Positions 45,508 through 54,848 of a DNA stretch of 64,000 bases are shown here, piece after piece (within the stretch, counting starts at the first letter, position 1; each line of letters starts with the position of its first letter). This stretch comes from Micrococcales bacterium 31B. Its GTDB lineage: Bacteria; Actinomycetota; Actinomycetes; Actinomycetales; Dermabacteraceae. A model generated the notes under the pieces. It saw only the letters and a list, made by a program, of their open reading frames with translations, was not told the DNA's origin and ran no database searches. The position numbers were made by a program, and so were the translations under genes. The stretch spans positions 551,573 to 615,572 of the forward strand of contig JAFFTF010000001.1 in assembly GCA_022803075.1 (NCBI GenBank), read 5' to 3'.

Positions 45508-46731
45508 ATGCGTCTTGATGCCTTTCGCAGCGTACTGAAGGTACCCGGTCTGCGCACCCTCCTGATCGTCGGCGTTTTCGCGCGGATTCCGCTGTCGGCG
45601 GCGCCGCTCGTGTTGACCCTGCACGTCACCCTTACCCTCGGCCTCGACTTCTTCGAGGCGGGCATCGTGGCGGCGGCGGCGACCGTCGGCTCGGCGATCT
45701 CAGGACCGTGGCGGGGCCACCTCGTGGACAAGCACGGACTGCGCCGGGCGCTGCTGCCCTCCGTCATCGTCGAGGTGCTGTTTTGGGGGGCCGCCCCGAG
45801 CCTGCCGTTCGTGTGGCTCGTGGGTGCGGGATTCATCGCGGGAGCCTTCTCGCTGCCCGTCTTCACGGTGCTGCGTCAGGCCCTCGGGGCCATGGTGCGC
45901 GGCCCGCAACGCCGCGCCGCGTACTCGCTCGACTCGATCGGCACCGAACTCACCTTCATGCTGGGCCCCGCCGTGTTCGCGGCCCTGGCTTCGGTGGTCT
46001 CGACCGCGCTCGCGATGTACCTGATCGGGGCGAGCCTCGTGCTGAGCGGCATCGCGCTGATGTGGATCAACCCGCCCACCCGCTCGGTGGAGGGTGCCGT
46101 CGAGGGCGAAGACGCCAGCTCTCCGGACGCCCGCGCGACCGGCCCTGCCTATACGGCACGCGAGTTCGTGCGCTCCGGGCCGGGCCTCGCGATCCTCGCC
46201 GCGAGCGCGTGCGCCACGTTCATCCTCACGGGTACCGACGTCGGCATCGTGGCGTTCCACCGCGAGCAGGATATCGTGCCGTTCGTGGGCGTCTCTATCG
46301 CCTCGTGGTGCCTCGGCTCCCTGATCGGCGGGTTCGTCTACGGCATCATGCATAGGTCGCGCTCGCCCTACGTGATCTTGCTGCTGCTCGGGCTCGCGAC
46401 GATTCCCATTGGCCTCGCGTCGTCGCTATGGCTGCTCTGCGTGCTCGCGTTCCTCGCGGGCTTGTTCTGCGCGCCGATGGTCACGGCCGCCTCGGAGGCC
46501 GTCGCGGGCATGGTGCGCGAGGACTCCCGCGGTCAGGCGATGGGCTGGCAGGGCACGGCATACACCGTCGGCGGCGGCATCGCGTCACCCACGGTGGGTC
46601 TCACCATTGATCACTTCGGGGCGCACGGCGCCTTTATCGCGGCGGGGGCGATCGGGCTCGTGATCGCGGCCCTGGGCCTCGGCTTGGGCCGCATCAAGCG
46701 CGCCAAGCGCGAGATCGCGCTCGACATTTAG
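45508..46731 (+). CDS. MFS transporter, unknown substrate
   Basis: 407 aa, twelve predicted membrane segments in two halves around a hydrophilic loop near residues 195-220 ([18 protein letters not shown]). The MFS signature is weakly conserved as [15 protein letters not shown] after segment 2. It resembles drug-resistance type exporters, but no substrate motif is visible. There is no strong Shine-Dalgarno. Its end overlaps the convergent aroQ gene by 4 bases. Confidence 0.87.
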   Translation: MRLDAFRSVLKVPGLRTLLIVGVFARIPLSAAPLVLTLHVTLTLGLDFFEAGIVAAAATVGSAISGPWRGHLVDKHGLRRALLPSVIVEVLFWGAAPSLPFVWLVGAGFIAGAFSLPVFTVLRQALGAMVRGPQRRAAYSLDSIGTELTFMLGPAVFAALASVVSTALAMYLIGASLVLSGIALMWINPPTRSVEGAVEGEDASSPDARATGPAYTAREFVRSGPGLAILAASACATFILTGTDVGIVAFHREQDIVPFVGVSIASWCLGSLIGGFVYGIMHRSRSPYVILLLLGLATIPIGLASSLWLLCVLAFLAGLFCAPMVTAASEAVAGMVREDSRGQAMGWQGTAYTVGGGIASPTVGLTIDHFGAHGAFIAAGAIGLVIAALGLGLGRIKRAKREIALDI

Positions 46732-47180
46732 GAGTGGCTCGCGAGGCGTTCGGCGAGGACATCCACCGCGAACCGGTAGCCTTGCGTGCCGGCTCCCGCG
46801 ATCACGGCCACGGCCATGTCGGAGATGTAGGAGTGGTGGCGAAACGCCTCGCGGGCGTGCACGTTGGAGATGTGCACCTCGACGACGGGCAGGGCCACGC
46901 CCAGCAGTGCGTCGCGCAGCGCGACTGAGGTGTGCGTGAACGCCCCCGGATTGATCACGACCCCGGCGTGCGTGGTGCGCGCCGCGTGGATCGCGTCGAG
47001 CAGCACGCCCTCGTGATTGCTTTGCACGGCGTCGACGGCGAGACCGCGGTTCGTAGCGTGTGCCGCGACCATCGCCTCGACGCTCGCAAGCGTCTCGGTG
47101 CCGTACTTGTCGGGTTCGCGAACACCGAGCAGGTTCAAGTTGGGGCCGTTGACCAGTAGGAGTCGGGGCAGTTCAGGCAT
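46728..47180 (-). CDS. aroQ: 3-dehydroquinate dehydratase, type II (AroQ)
   Basis: 150 aa, normal length. Dehydrates 3-dehydroquinate in the shikimate pathway and assembles as a dodecamer. The catalytic lid [20 protein letters not shown] carries the essential Arg and Tyr; [19 protein letters not shown] and [18 protein letters not shown] supply the active-site Asn, His and binding residues. It lies alone, convergent with an MFS gene, not with other aro genes. Confidence 0.95.
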   Translation of the reverse strand: MPELPRLLLVNGPNLNLLGVREPDKYGTETLASVEAMVAAHATNRGLAVDAVQSNHEGVLLDAIHAARTTHAGVVINPGAFTHTSVALRDALLGVALPVVEVHISNVHAREAFRHHSYISDMAVAVIAGAGTQGYRFAVDVLAERLASHS

Positions 47181-47219
47181 GCAGCGAGTATACGCCGAGC
47201 GTCTGCGGCCACCCGCCGC

Positions 47220-47705
47220 TTAGCTGACGCGGCCCGTGTACTTTTCGCCCGGGCCCTGGCCGGGCGCGTCGGGCAGCGGCAGGGCCTCGGCGAACGCGAG
47301 CTGCAGGGCGCGCAATCCATCGCGCAGGGGGCGGGCATGGCTGTCGCCGATCTCCGTCGCGCCCGCGGTCACGAGCCCCGCGAGGGCTGTGATGAGCTTG
47401 CGCGCCTCATCCAGGTCTTGGAACTGACCCTCCAGCTCGTCATCGGCGAGGCCGCACTTCACGGCCGCCGCGCTCATCAGGTGTACGGCCGCCGCGGAGA
47501 TGATCTCGACCGCGGGAACATCCGCAATATCGCGGGCGGCCTGCATCTCGGCCTGGGCCTCGGCGTTGGCTTGGGCTGCAGCAGCGGACGCCTCGGTGCC
47601 CGGGTGGGCAGCGGACGCCGCGTCTGGCTGGGAGGGGGCCGCCGAGGCGTCCGAATCGGTGCCGGAAAAACTAAAATGCGTGGGGGTGGAATCGTTGCTC
47701 GTCAT
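47220..47705 (-). CDS. DUF1844 family protein
   Basis: 161 aa. Ala/Ser/Gln-rich first half, then the DUF1844 domain: VPAVEIISAAAVHLMSAAAVKCGL, LDEARKLITALAGLV. The family is regularly adjacent to infC in Actinobacteria and of unknown function. It is transcribed away from infC. A 389-base divergent region separates the two. Confidence 0.88.
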   Translation of the reverse strand: MTSNDSTPTHFSFSGTDSDASAAPSQPDAASAAHPGTEASAAAAQANAEAQAEMQAARDIADVPAVEIISAAAVHLMSAAAVKCGLADDELEGQFQDLDEARKLITALAGLVTAGATEIGDSHARPLRDGLRALQLAFAEALPLPDAPGQGPGEKYTGRVS

Positions 47706-48094
47706 GACCCTATGGTTTCACGCGCGCGGGGGAGCGGGCCCCACGGGCCGGGTCGTGAGCGCGGCGGGGCGAGCGTGTGACGAGCATCAAGCGCTCGGAT
47801 GCCCCGGTGGCCTGGTTCGCCGTCGGTCGATATGTCATGATAGTTGGGCAAGTGGAGCGCCTGCTCCCACCTTGGTGATGTCACTTTGCGTTTCACGCAT
47901 CGCCCCCATGCCCCGCACGGTACGTGCCGGTGGCGCGAGGGCCCACAAACTAGTCACCGGGTACATCGTATGCCACGGCATCGCGCTCCGAACCTTCGGA
48001 GTCGTCGCGGCATCATGTTCTAGTAGGCCTCCCTCGCAGTGCGAACGGAGGCCTTTTCGTTTGCACTCTTTTCCATGAATTTGAGGAGAGCACA
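47706..48094 (+). promoter_or_regulatory. Long structured leader / promoter region of infC-rpmI-rplT
   Basis: 389 bases without a gene. Several stem-loops follow one another: GTGGAGC (47852-47858) with GCTCCCAC (47863-47870), CTCCGAA-CC-TTCGGAG (47986-48001), and the attenuator-like hairpin at 48025-48054. The patch TATGTCATGATAGT near 47831-47844 is a candidate -10 area. IF-3/L20 operons are commonly controlled by leader RNAs; I cannot match this to a known class by eye. Confidence 0.5.
48025..48060 (+). terminator. Intrinsic terminator or attenuator in infC leader
   Basis: AGGCCTCC (48025-48032) pairs with GGAGGCCT (48047-48054), followed by TTTCGTTTG. The loop can also pair CGC with GCG. 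It lies only 35-40 bases before the infC start, so it would stop transcription before the gene unless it is regulated. Confidence 0.65.
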
Positions 48095-49156
48095 ATCAGC
48101 GAGCCCCGTATAAACAACCAGATCCGCGTATCGGAGGTACGCCTGGTCGGTCCTAACGGTGAACAGGTAGGCATCGTGCGGCTGGAGCAGGCTCTGCACC
48201 TGGCCAACGAAGCTGATCTCGACCTCGTAGAGGTCGCTCCTGACTCGCGTCCACCAGTGTGCAAGCTGATGGACTATGGCAAGTTCAAATACGAAGCCGC
48301 CATGAAGGCGCGCGAAGCCCGCAAGAACCAAGCCAACACGGTTCTCAAGGAGATTCGCCTGCGTCTCAAGATCGATGATCACGACTACGAAACCAAAAAG
48401 GGTCACGTAGTGCGGTTTCTCGATGCCGGTGACAAGTGCAAGGTCATCATCATGTTCCGTGGCCGCGAGCAGTCGCGCCCCGAAATGGGCCTGCGTCTGC
48501 TGCAGCGCATGGCCGAGGAGATCCAGGAGCACGGCTTCGTGGAGTCCTCGCCGCGCCTCGACGGTCGAAACATGATCATGGTGCTCGGCCCGCACAAGAA
48601 GAAGGCCGACGCTCGCGCCGAAAAGCGCAAGGGTGACATGACTCGTGACGAGGTCAAGGCACTCAAGGCGGAGCAGCGTGCCGAGCGCGCCGCGTCGCAG
48701 GGCGCCCCCTCGCGTCCCGCCGCCTCCAGCCCCGCGGTGGCCCCGGCAGCCGGTGCCGTCGAGGCGGAGCCGTCCGTGCCCCGCGTCGCGCCGGCCACCG
48801 CTCCATCGCGACCGGCCCAGGCCTCGCGCTCGGAGCAGGCGCCGCGCCCCTCGCAGTCTTCGCGCCCCGCGACCGCTCAGTCGAGCGCACCGCGTGCCGC
48901 GACGGCACCCCGACCCGCACAGGCCTCCCGCCCGGCGGCGGCCCCGCGACCCGCACAGGCCCCCCGCCCAGCGGCGGAGGCCCCAGCACCTGCGCCGCGT
49001 CCAGCCGTGATGCCGAAACCAGCAGGGGCGGCCAAGCCCGTCCCCGCTCCCAAGCCTGTCGCTGCCAAGCCAGCGGCAAAACCGGCAGCAGCAAAGCCTG
49101 CGGCCAAACCGGCAGCAGCAAAGCCTGCAGCCAAGCCCGCGTCCACCGAGGCGTAA
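48095..49156 (+). CDS. infC: Translation initiation factor IF-3 with ATC start and long tail
   Basis: 353 aa. Begins [19 protein letters not shown]; the first residue is encoded by ATC at 48095, with GAGGAG at 48083-48088, 6 bases before it. No ATG, GTG or TTG lies in frame between here and the region upstream, and the first in-frame GTG (48176) would remove the conserved N-terminus. AUU or AUC starts are the known means of IF-3 autoregulation. N- and C-domains end near residue 168; about 170 more residues are an Ala/Pro/Arg/Lys-rich tail with repeated AKPAAKPAA units. Heads infC-rpmI-rplT. Confidence 0.93.
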   Translation: MSEPRINNQIRVSEVRLVGPNGEQVGIVRLEQALHLANEADLDLVEVAPDSRPPVCKLMDYGKFKYEAAMKAREARKNQANTVLKEIRLRLKIDDHDYETKKGHVVRFLDAGDKCKVIIMFRGREQSRPEMGLRLLQRMAEEIQEHGFVESSPRLDGRNMIMVLGPHKKKADARAEKRKGDMTRDEVKALKAEQRAERAASQGAPSRPAASSPAVAPAAGAVEAEPSVPRVAPATAPSRPAQASRSEQAPRPSQSSRPATAQSSAPRAATAPRPAQASRPAAAPRPAQAPRPAAEAPAPAPRPAVMPKPAGAAKPVPAPKPVAAKPAAKPAAAKPAAKPAAAKPAAKPASTEA

Positions 49157-49245
49157 GCACCTGCACTTTCCGCCGCCGCACGCCACCGTGTGCGGCAACG
49201 AAAATCCGGACCCGTCGGGTTCGGCAGACTGAGGAGAACGGCAAC

Positions 49246-49440
49246 ATGCCGAAGAACAAGACGCACAGCGGCGCCAAGAAGCGCTTCAAGGTCACGGGCT
49301 CGGGTCGCCTTATGCGCGAGCAAGCCAATGGACGCCACCTGATGGAGCACAAGTCCAGCCGTCGCACTCGCCGCATCGCGGGCGATCTGCCCGTTGCAGA
49401 CGGCGACGCGAAGCGCATCAACCGGTTGCTCGGCCGCTAA
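49246..49440 (+). CDS. rpmI: 50S ribosomal protein L35
   Basis: 64 aa, basic. [20 protein letters not shown] and the [10 protein letters not shown] stretch identify L35. GAGGAG precedes the ATG. It lies 89 bases after infC and 62 before rplT, the standard order, and is presumably co-transcribed. Confidence 0.97.
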   Translation: MPKNKTHSGAKKRFKVTGSGRLMREQANGRHLMEHKSSRRTRRIAGDLPVADGDAKRINRLLGR

Positions 49441-49502
49441 TCCAGTCCAGAACGTTCGCTTGAGCTAGCAGCGGACGCTCGAATATCTAGAAGGAGACTC
49501 AC

Positions 49503-49883
49503 GTGGCACGCGTGAAGAGGGCGGTCAACGCCCGCAAGAAGCGTCGGGTAATTCTCGAACGCGCCAGTGGTTACCGTGGACAGCGCTCGCGCCTGTACCG
49601 CAAGGCCAAGGAACAGGTTACCCACTCGCTCGGCTACGCATACCGCGACCGCCGCGCCCGCAAGGGCGACTTCCGTCGCCTGTGGATCCAGCGCATCAAT
49701 GCCGCTGCCCGCGCGAACGGTATGACGTACAACCGCTTCATCCAGGGCCTCAACCTGGCCGGCATCGGCCTGGATCGCCGCATGCTCGCAGAGCTCGCCG
49801 TCAACGATTCGGACGTGTTCGCGAAGCTCGTCGAGGCCGCTAAGGCTGCCCTTCCCGCGGACGTGAACGCACCCGCTGCCTAA
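49503..49883 (+). CDS. rplT: 50S ribosomal protein L20
   Basis: 126 aa. [20 protein letters not shown] opening and [14 protein letters not shown] identify L20, which binds 23S rRNA early in assembly and in many bacteria also represses its own operon. GTG start at 49503 with AAGGAG upstream. A strong hairpin terminator follows, closing the infC operon. Confidence 0.97.
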   Translation: MARVKRAVNARKKRRVILERASGYRGQRSRLYRKAKEQVTHSLGYAYRDRRARKGDFRRLWIQRINAAARANGMTYNRFIQGLNLAGIGLDRRMLAELAVNDSDVFAKLVEAAKAALPADVNAPAA

Positions 49884-49902
49884 AGTAGGCCGGCAGGCTG
49901 CC

Positions 49903-49943
49903 AAGCGGCGCCCCACGCATTGCGAGCGGGGCGCCGCTTTGTT
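49903..49943 (+). terminator. Terminator after rplT
   Basis: AAGCGGCGCCCC (49903-49914) pairs perfectly with GGGGCGCCGCTT (49928-49939), followed by TGTTG. A 12-bp GC-rich stem closing the infC-rpmI-rplT operon. Confidence 0.85.
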
Positions 49944-50086
49944 GCGCTATAGCGCCGGGCGCGCAACCCGGCAAGGTCGGGGCGGCGGGCATTTTTGTTG
50001 CGCTCCGCGAGCCGGGCGCTCCCGATAGCATGGTCAGCGCGGCGGGCACTCGCTCCCGCAATCCCGACATTGCACAAGGCGGCAGC

Positions 50087-50860
50087 GTGACACTCTTCGA
50101 CCTCACCGGGCGCACGGCCCTCATTACCGGATCATCCCGCGGCATCGGTCGCGCCCTCGCGGGAGGCCTGCTGCGCCACGGCGCCAACGTCATCATCAAC
50201 GGTCGAGACGCCGCCGCCGTGGCCGACACCGCAGCGACCCTCGCGCACGCGGCGGCCGGAGCAGCGGGCACGGTCTACGCGCGAGCGTTCGACGTGACCG
50301 ACCCGGAGGCCGCCGAAACGGCCGTGGCCGACCTCTCGGAGGAGACCGGCGGCATCGACATACTCATCAACAACACGGGCATGCAGCATCGCGCCCCCGT
50401 CTTGGAGTTCCCCCTGGACGCCTGGAACCAGCTCTTCACCACGAACGTGACGAGCGCGTTCATCATGGCGCAGGTGGTTGGGCGTCGCATGAAGGAGCGC
50501 GGAGCCGGCAAGATCATCAACATCGCGAGCGTTCAATCTGAACTCGCGCGACCGGGCATCGCCCCGTACACGGCGACCAAAGGCGCCATGCGCAATCTGA
50601 CGCGCGGGCTGTGCACCGATCTCGCCCAATTCGGCATTCAGGTCAACGCCATCGCTCCCGGCTACTTCGACACCGAACTCACACAGGCGCTCGTTCAGGA
50701 CGCCGAGTTCACGGCCTGGGTCGAGAAGCGCACCCCGGCCGGGCGGTGGGGGCAGGTCGAGGATCTCGTGGGCGCCGCCGTGTTCTTCGCGTCGGACGCC
50801 TCTTCGTTCGTCAATGGGCAGGTACTACACGTCGACGGCGGCATGACCGTGTGCCTCTGA
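50087..50860 (+). CDS. SDR oxidoreductase, gluconate 5-dehydrogenase-like
   Basis: 257 aa classical short-chain dehydrogenase. NAD(P) motif TGSSRGIGRALA, NNTGMQHRAPV, catalytic Ser region ASVQS and YTATK with the catalytic Tyr and Lys. The LFDLTGRTALITGSSRGIG start and MQHR segment match gluconate 5-dehydrogenase (Ga5DH/IdnO) proteins. I chose the GTG at 50087 (AAGGCGG upstream) because the fold starts there. The gene lies between rplT and trmH, where actinobacterial genomes usually have none. Confidence 0.88.
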   Translation: MTLFDLTGRTALITGSSRGIGRALAGGLLRHGANVIINGRDAAAVADTAATLAHAAAGAAGTVYARAFDVTDPEAAETAVADLSEETGGIDILINNTGMQHRAPVLEFPLDAWNQLFTTNVTSAFIMAQVVGRRMKERGAGKIINIASVQSELARPGIAPYTATKGAMRNLTRGLCTDLAQFGIQVNAIAPGYFDTELTQALVQDAEFTAWVEKRTPAGRWGQVEDLVGAAVFFASDASSFVNGQVLHVDGGMTVCL

Positions 50861-51011
50861 GTGAGACCCGCAGACAGCCACGAGTGTCCACATAGCAATC
50901 CTAAAAATCTCGAATATAGAGAATCCCGAATGGGCGTTTGCAAGATGTCGGCACCCGGCACGCGACTGCGCCGCACACTAAAGCCATCACTCAACGGCAC
51001 CCGGAGGAATC

Positions 51012-51563
51012 ATGACCACCTACAACCCAGCACGCGAGACCATCTTCGAACGGCTCGCCCCGGCACCCGAACTGCACGTCACCAGCCCCGACCTCAAGGA
51101 CGGTCGCCTCGCCGCCGAGAACGCCTCGGCCATCTTCGGAGTGCCCGGCGGCCGAGATATCTCGCCCGCCCTCGCGTGGAGCGGAGCGCCCGATGACACC
51201 GTCAGTTACGTGGTGCTTGGTTACGACCCCGATGCCCCCACGTTGGCGGGCTTCTGGCACTGGGGCGTGTACAACATCCCTGCGAGTGTCACGAGCCTCC
51301 CGGCCAACGCGGGCGACCCCGAAACGGGCAACCTCCCGGAGGGCGCCGTTACGGTCACCAACGACGCCGGACTCAAGCGCTACATCGGCGCCGCGCCCCC
51401 CGCGGGCCACGGCGCGCACCGCTACTTCTTCGTCGTACACGCACTGAAGACCACCCTCGAGCTGCCCGAGGGCGCGACCCCCACGTTCCTCGCGTTCAAT
51501 GTGTTTGGCAGCGAGCCACTCGCCCGGGGCCACGTGATGGCCACCTTCGAGGTGCCGGCCTAG
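51012..51563 (+). CDS. PEBP / YbhB-YbcL family protein
   Basis: 183 aa. Phosphatidylethanolamine-binding-protein fold. The ligand-pocket motif GYDPDAPTLAGFWHWGVYNIP corresponds to the family's DPDAP...HW sequence, and GAHRYFFVVHAL to the second conserved segment. No signal peptide, so cytoplasmic. Good GGAGGA ribosome site before the ATG. Bacterial members have no settled function. Confidence 0.92.
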   Translation: MTTYNPARETIFERLAPAPELHVTSPDLKDGRLAAENASAIFGVPGGRDISPALAWSGAPDDTVSYVVLGYDPDAPTLAGFWHWGVYNIPASVTSLPANAGDPETGNLPEGAVTVTNDAGLKRYIGAAPPAGHGAHRYFFVVHALKTTLELPEGATPTFLAFNVFGSEPLARGHVMATFEVPA

Positions 51564-51633
51564 ATCCGCCACCGCAGCGTCCAGCACGCGCGACCGGCAT
51601 CTGCGCCGGTCGCGCGCATGCTGCAATAGAGGC

Positions 51634-52521
51634 ATGACCCCAGACTTGTGGCACGACCAGCCCGCCCTGAATGAGCGCTCCGACCGCGTCAAGGCCGTCC
51701 GTGCGCTCACCACCAAGGCGGGCCGCGATAAGCGCGGCCAATACCTCGTCGAGGGTCCCCAGTCGGTGCGCGAGGCCCTGCGCGCGGGTGACGACGGCGG
51801 CGTGCTCGCCGTTTACGCGACCCCCGCGGCCCTCGATCGTCACCCGGAAATCGGCGCCGCCGCCGTCGCGGCGGACGTGCACCCCCATGAATCCAGCGAC
51901 GCCGTGATCGCCGCCATGACCGGCACCACCGTGGCCGGTTCGAACGCCCAGGGGATCCTCGCCGTATGCCGCAGCCCGCGCACCGACCTGGCCAGCCTGC
52001 TCGCCCGGCGTCCCCGGCTCGTTGCGGTCCTCAGCCAGGTACGGGACCCGGGCAACGCCGGCACCGTGATTCGAGTCGCCGACGCTGCGGGAGCTGACGC
52101 CGTGATCGTCACCGCGGGCAGCGTGGACGTGCTGAGCCCCAAGGTGGTGCGCTCCACCGCGGGCAGCCTGTTTCACCTTCCCGTCGTGACGGGGGTGGAC
52201 TTTCACGAGGCCGTCGCGGGGCTGCGCGAGTCAGGCTGCGGCGTGCTCGCCGCGGACGGAGCGGGCACAGAATTGCTCAGCGACCTCCAGGACGAGGCGG
52301 AGGCGGGGCCGGACGCCGTGTTGCGCCGACCCACCGCCTGGATATTTGGAAACGAGGCCTGGGGGCTCGCGGCGGCAGATCGAGAGGCCGCCGACCGCGT
52401 CGTGCGGATACCCATTCACGGCAGCGCGGAATCGCTCAACCTCGCGATGGCCGCCACGGTGTGTCTCTATGCGAGCGCCCGGGAACTGCGCCGAGCGGAT
52501 TCGCAGACTGAAAGCGCCTGA
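51634..52521 (+). CDS. TrmH/SpoU family RNA 2'-O-methyltransferase
   Basis: 295 aa. N-terminal substrate-binding domain (about 25-120) and a SPOUT knot domain with the three SpoU motifs: NAGTVIRVADAAGA, AWIFGNEAWGL and SLNLAMAATVCLY. It methylates ribose in tRNA or rRNA; the target cannot be told from sequence. A gene of this type normally lies between rplT and pheS; here pheS-pheT do not follow. No obvious ribosome site. Confidence 0.92.
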   Translation: MTPDLWHDQPALNERSDRVKAVRALTTKAGRDKRGQYLVEGPQSVREALRAGDDGGVLAVYATPAALDRHPEIGAAAVAADVHPHESSDAVIAAMTGTTVAGSNAQGILAVCRSPRTDLASLLARRPRLVAVLSQVRDPGNAGTVIRVADAAGADAVIVTAGSVDVLSPKVVRSTAGSLFHLPVVTGVDFHEAVAGLRESGCGVLAADGAGTELLSDLQDEAEAGPDAVLRRPTAWIFGNEAWGLAAADREAADRVVRIPIHGSAESLNLAMAATVCLYASARELRRADSQTESA

Positions 52522-52538
52522 ACGTTAGAGAACTCGGC

Positions 52539-53501
52539 CTAGTAGGAACTCTCGAATGCCTCATCGCCCGCCAGCTCGGTGCGTCGCAGCATCGTGATCA
52601 TCGCGACGCAGAACACCACAAACAGTGCAATGCCCGCGCCGATCCAGCCATAAAGCACATACGCTGCGGCAATGACGCCCGTACCGAGCGCGAAGATCAC
52701 CACGGTGCCGATGGCAAGTCCGCACACGAATCGGCAGAGGGCGTCGAGCATCGTCAGCCCAAGCGAGGCGCCGGGGCGGCGCAGGCCGAATTGGAGTGCC
52801 GCAGCGATCAGCGCGAACACGCCGAAGGTCACGAGACCGGGCAGCGAACCCAACCAGATCGTCAGGGTCCACACGAGGTTCACCCCCAACTCCACGGGCC
52901 AGAGGTTCACCCCGTACTGCAGCCAATCCGGGCCGAACGTGAAGGGGTCCGTCTTGAGTTCGGGATGCTGCCCCAGCAGCCAAGCCCACGCCACCAGCAG
53001 CGCAAGGGTGGGCGCCGTGACCCATACGGAGAGGTAGAGGCGGCGAAACTTCTCGCTCGGCTCCGCGCTGCCGTCTGCTCCCGCGACCTGGCGCCCCGCC
53101 GCGATCAGATTGCTCACCACGTGGCACAGCAGCGTGAACAGCACCACGAGGGCGCCCGCTGGCAGCAACGCGAACAGCGGGGTCAGGAGCAGCCAGACGA
53201 AATAATTCTCGATGTCGGTGAAGTACGGCACCGAAAAGGTCAGCCACACGCACAGTTGCAGCACGAGGCTAGGGATCGCGATCAACCACGGCAGGTACTT
53301 CCACACCCGCACGCGCACCACGAAGAAATCCACCAACAACAGATTCAGCATCGTGAGAGCCACCCCCACGAACAGCATAAGCAGTGTGGACATCGCGAGG
53401 GCGACCCAGAAGCCGCCGTTGGGCGCGGCAATCAGAGTGCACTCGGCCGCGTTGCCGGTGGCGCACGCGAGGAGATCTCGTGCGCTATCGAGGGGATTCA
53501 C
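52539..53501 (-). CDS. Multi-pass membrane protein, unknown family
   Basis: 320 aa with about seven hydrophobic segments. A 20-residue loop near the middle (AGADGSAEPSEKFRRLYLS) separates two halves. Acidic C-terminus. Residues 1-25 contain two Cys. I do not recognise a family, and neighbours do not suggest a role. It converges with the TrmH gene 18 bases apart and lies downstream of the iron transporter gene on the same strand, with a 46-base gap. Confidence 0.8.
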   Translation of the reverse strand: MNPLDSARDLLACATGNAAECTLIAAPNGGFWVALAMSTLLMLFVGVALTMLNLLLVDFFVVRVRVWKYLPWLIAIPSLVLQLCVWLTFSVPYFTDIENYFVWLLLTPLFALLPAGALVVLFTLLCHVVSNLIAAGRQVAGADGSAEPSEKFRRLYLSVWVTAPTLALLVAWAWLLGQHPELKTDPFTFGPDWLQYGVNLWPVELGVNLVWTLTIWLGSLPGLVTFGVFALIAAALQFGLRRPGASLGLTMLDALCRFVCGLAIGTVVIFALGTGVIAAAYVLYGWIGAGIALFVVFCVAMITMLRRTELAGDEAFESSY

Positions 53502-53547
53502 GGGTTGCTCTCGTCTCTGGGTCGGTGGAGGGGCGATCAGTTCACAA

Positions 53548-54672
53548 TTATCCTACGGTCGAACCAAACAAGAGACCCAATAGGTAGGTAACAGCTGCGG
53601 CGCCATAGCCCACAGCTACCTGACGCAAACCACCCCGCATCGCGGACGCACCCGAGAGCAGGGCCGCCACCGCACCCGTCAGCAGGAGGCAGAGGCCCAC
53701 CAAAACGGCGGATAGCACGATCGCCGTTACCCCGCTCGCACCGAACAGCAGCGGAATCAGCGGCACGATCGCGCCGGACGCAAAGAAGCAGAAACTTGCG
53801 AGCGACGCGCCCACCGCGGTTCCCACGGCCTCATGGTCATCCGAGCCGGGGGAGTCAATGCCCGGGGCGTGCAGGCTCGCGGCCGTGGCCTGGTCGCGGC
53901 CCAGGGTCGCGATCACCTCCTCGGCGTGCGCGTTGGCCTCCTCGGGGTCCATACCCCGCGCCCGGTACACGAGCGCCAACTCGTTCGCGTCGACGTCGAG
54001 GTGCGGCACGGCCTCGCTCGAAGCGCTCGCCGGAGTCGAGGCCGCCAACAACTCACGTTGCGAACGCACCGAGATGAACTCACCGGCACCCATCGACAGG
54101 GCCCCCGCGAGCAATCCGGCGATGCCCGCGAGCAGCACGGCACGATTGTCGACCCCGGTTGCCGCCATGCCGATGATCAGCGCCAGGTTGCTGACCAGGC
54201 CGTCATTGGCGCCGAAAATGGCGGCGCGGAAATTACCCGAAATTTGCTGACGCCCGCGAATAGCGAGGCCACGCACCACCTCGCCGTGAATCTTCTCGTC
54301 CGCCGCCATCGCGGGGGACGCGTCGCGGTCGTCGTCGTAGGGGGAGCGGCTCTCGGCCCGTTGAGCGAGCGCGAGCACGAATACCGAACCAAAACGGCGA
54401 GCGAGCCACCCCAAGAACCGGGTGCTCGAATCGGCCCGCACGGGGCTGCCCTCGCGACTGCCCAGCATCATCTCCCAGTGCGCCTGGTGGCGCGACTCGG
54501 CCTCGGCCAATTCGAGCAAGATGCTGCGTTCCTCGCCCGTGCGGCGTCGCGCGAGATCGCGATACACGGCGGCCTCCGAGCGCTCATTGGCCAGGTATTG
54601 GCGCCAGCGTCGGAGGTCGGCGGCCGAAGCCTCGGGTCTATGGTGATCGTCGCTGCACGTCTGGGCGTGCAT
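53548..54672 (-). CDS. Ferritin-like domain fused to VIT1/CCC1 iron/manganese transporter
   Basis: 374 aa. The N-terminal 130 residues are a small erythrin/rubrerythrin-like domain with two ExxH diiron motifs, E59-S-R-H62 and E126-K-I-H129. The rest is a VIT1-type transporter of five membrane segments: FRAAIFGANDGLVSNLALIIG, GALSMGAGEFISV and the late AAVTYLLG segment. Related MbfA proteins export iron. The soluble domain may sense or deliver Fe(II). I prefer the ATG at 54672 (GAGG 8 bases upstream); a GTG at 54717 would add 15 residues. Confidence 0.9.
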   Translation of the reverse strand: MHAQTCSDDHHRPEASAADLRRWRQYLANERSEAAVYRDLARRRTGEERSILLELAEAESRHQAHWEMMLGSREGSPVRADSSTRFLGWLARRFGSVFVLALAQRAESRSPYDDDRDASPAMAADEKIHGEVVRGLAIRGRQQISGNFRAAIFGANDGLVSNLALIIGMAATGVDNRAVLLAGIAGLLAGALSMGAGEFISVRSQRELLAASTPASASSEAVPHLDVDANELALVYRARGMDPEEANAHAEEVIATLGRDQATAASLHAPGIDSPGSDDHEAVGTAVGASLASFCFFASGAIVPLIPLLFGASGVTAIVLSAVLVGLCLLLTGAVAALLSGASAMRGGLRQVAVGYGAAAVTYLLGLLFGSTVG

Positions 54673-54848
54673 GCGGTGGGCCTCGCGGCGGTCCTCTGGA
54701 GGCTTCACAGTGGGCACAGGTCGGTACTTTCGCTGGTTGGGCGGCGCCGGTTGCCGGGCGCAGACAACCGCGCCCTCGCTCGCCCCCGTGCTCGCGACGA
54801 CTCGAGTTCGGCGCCGTGGGGGCTTCAGCCGCTCAGTTTACGACAGTC

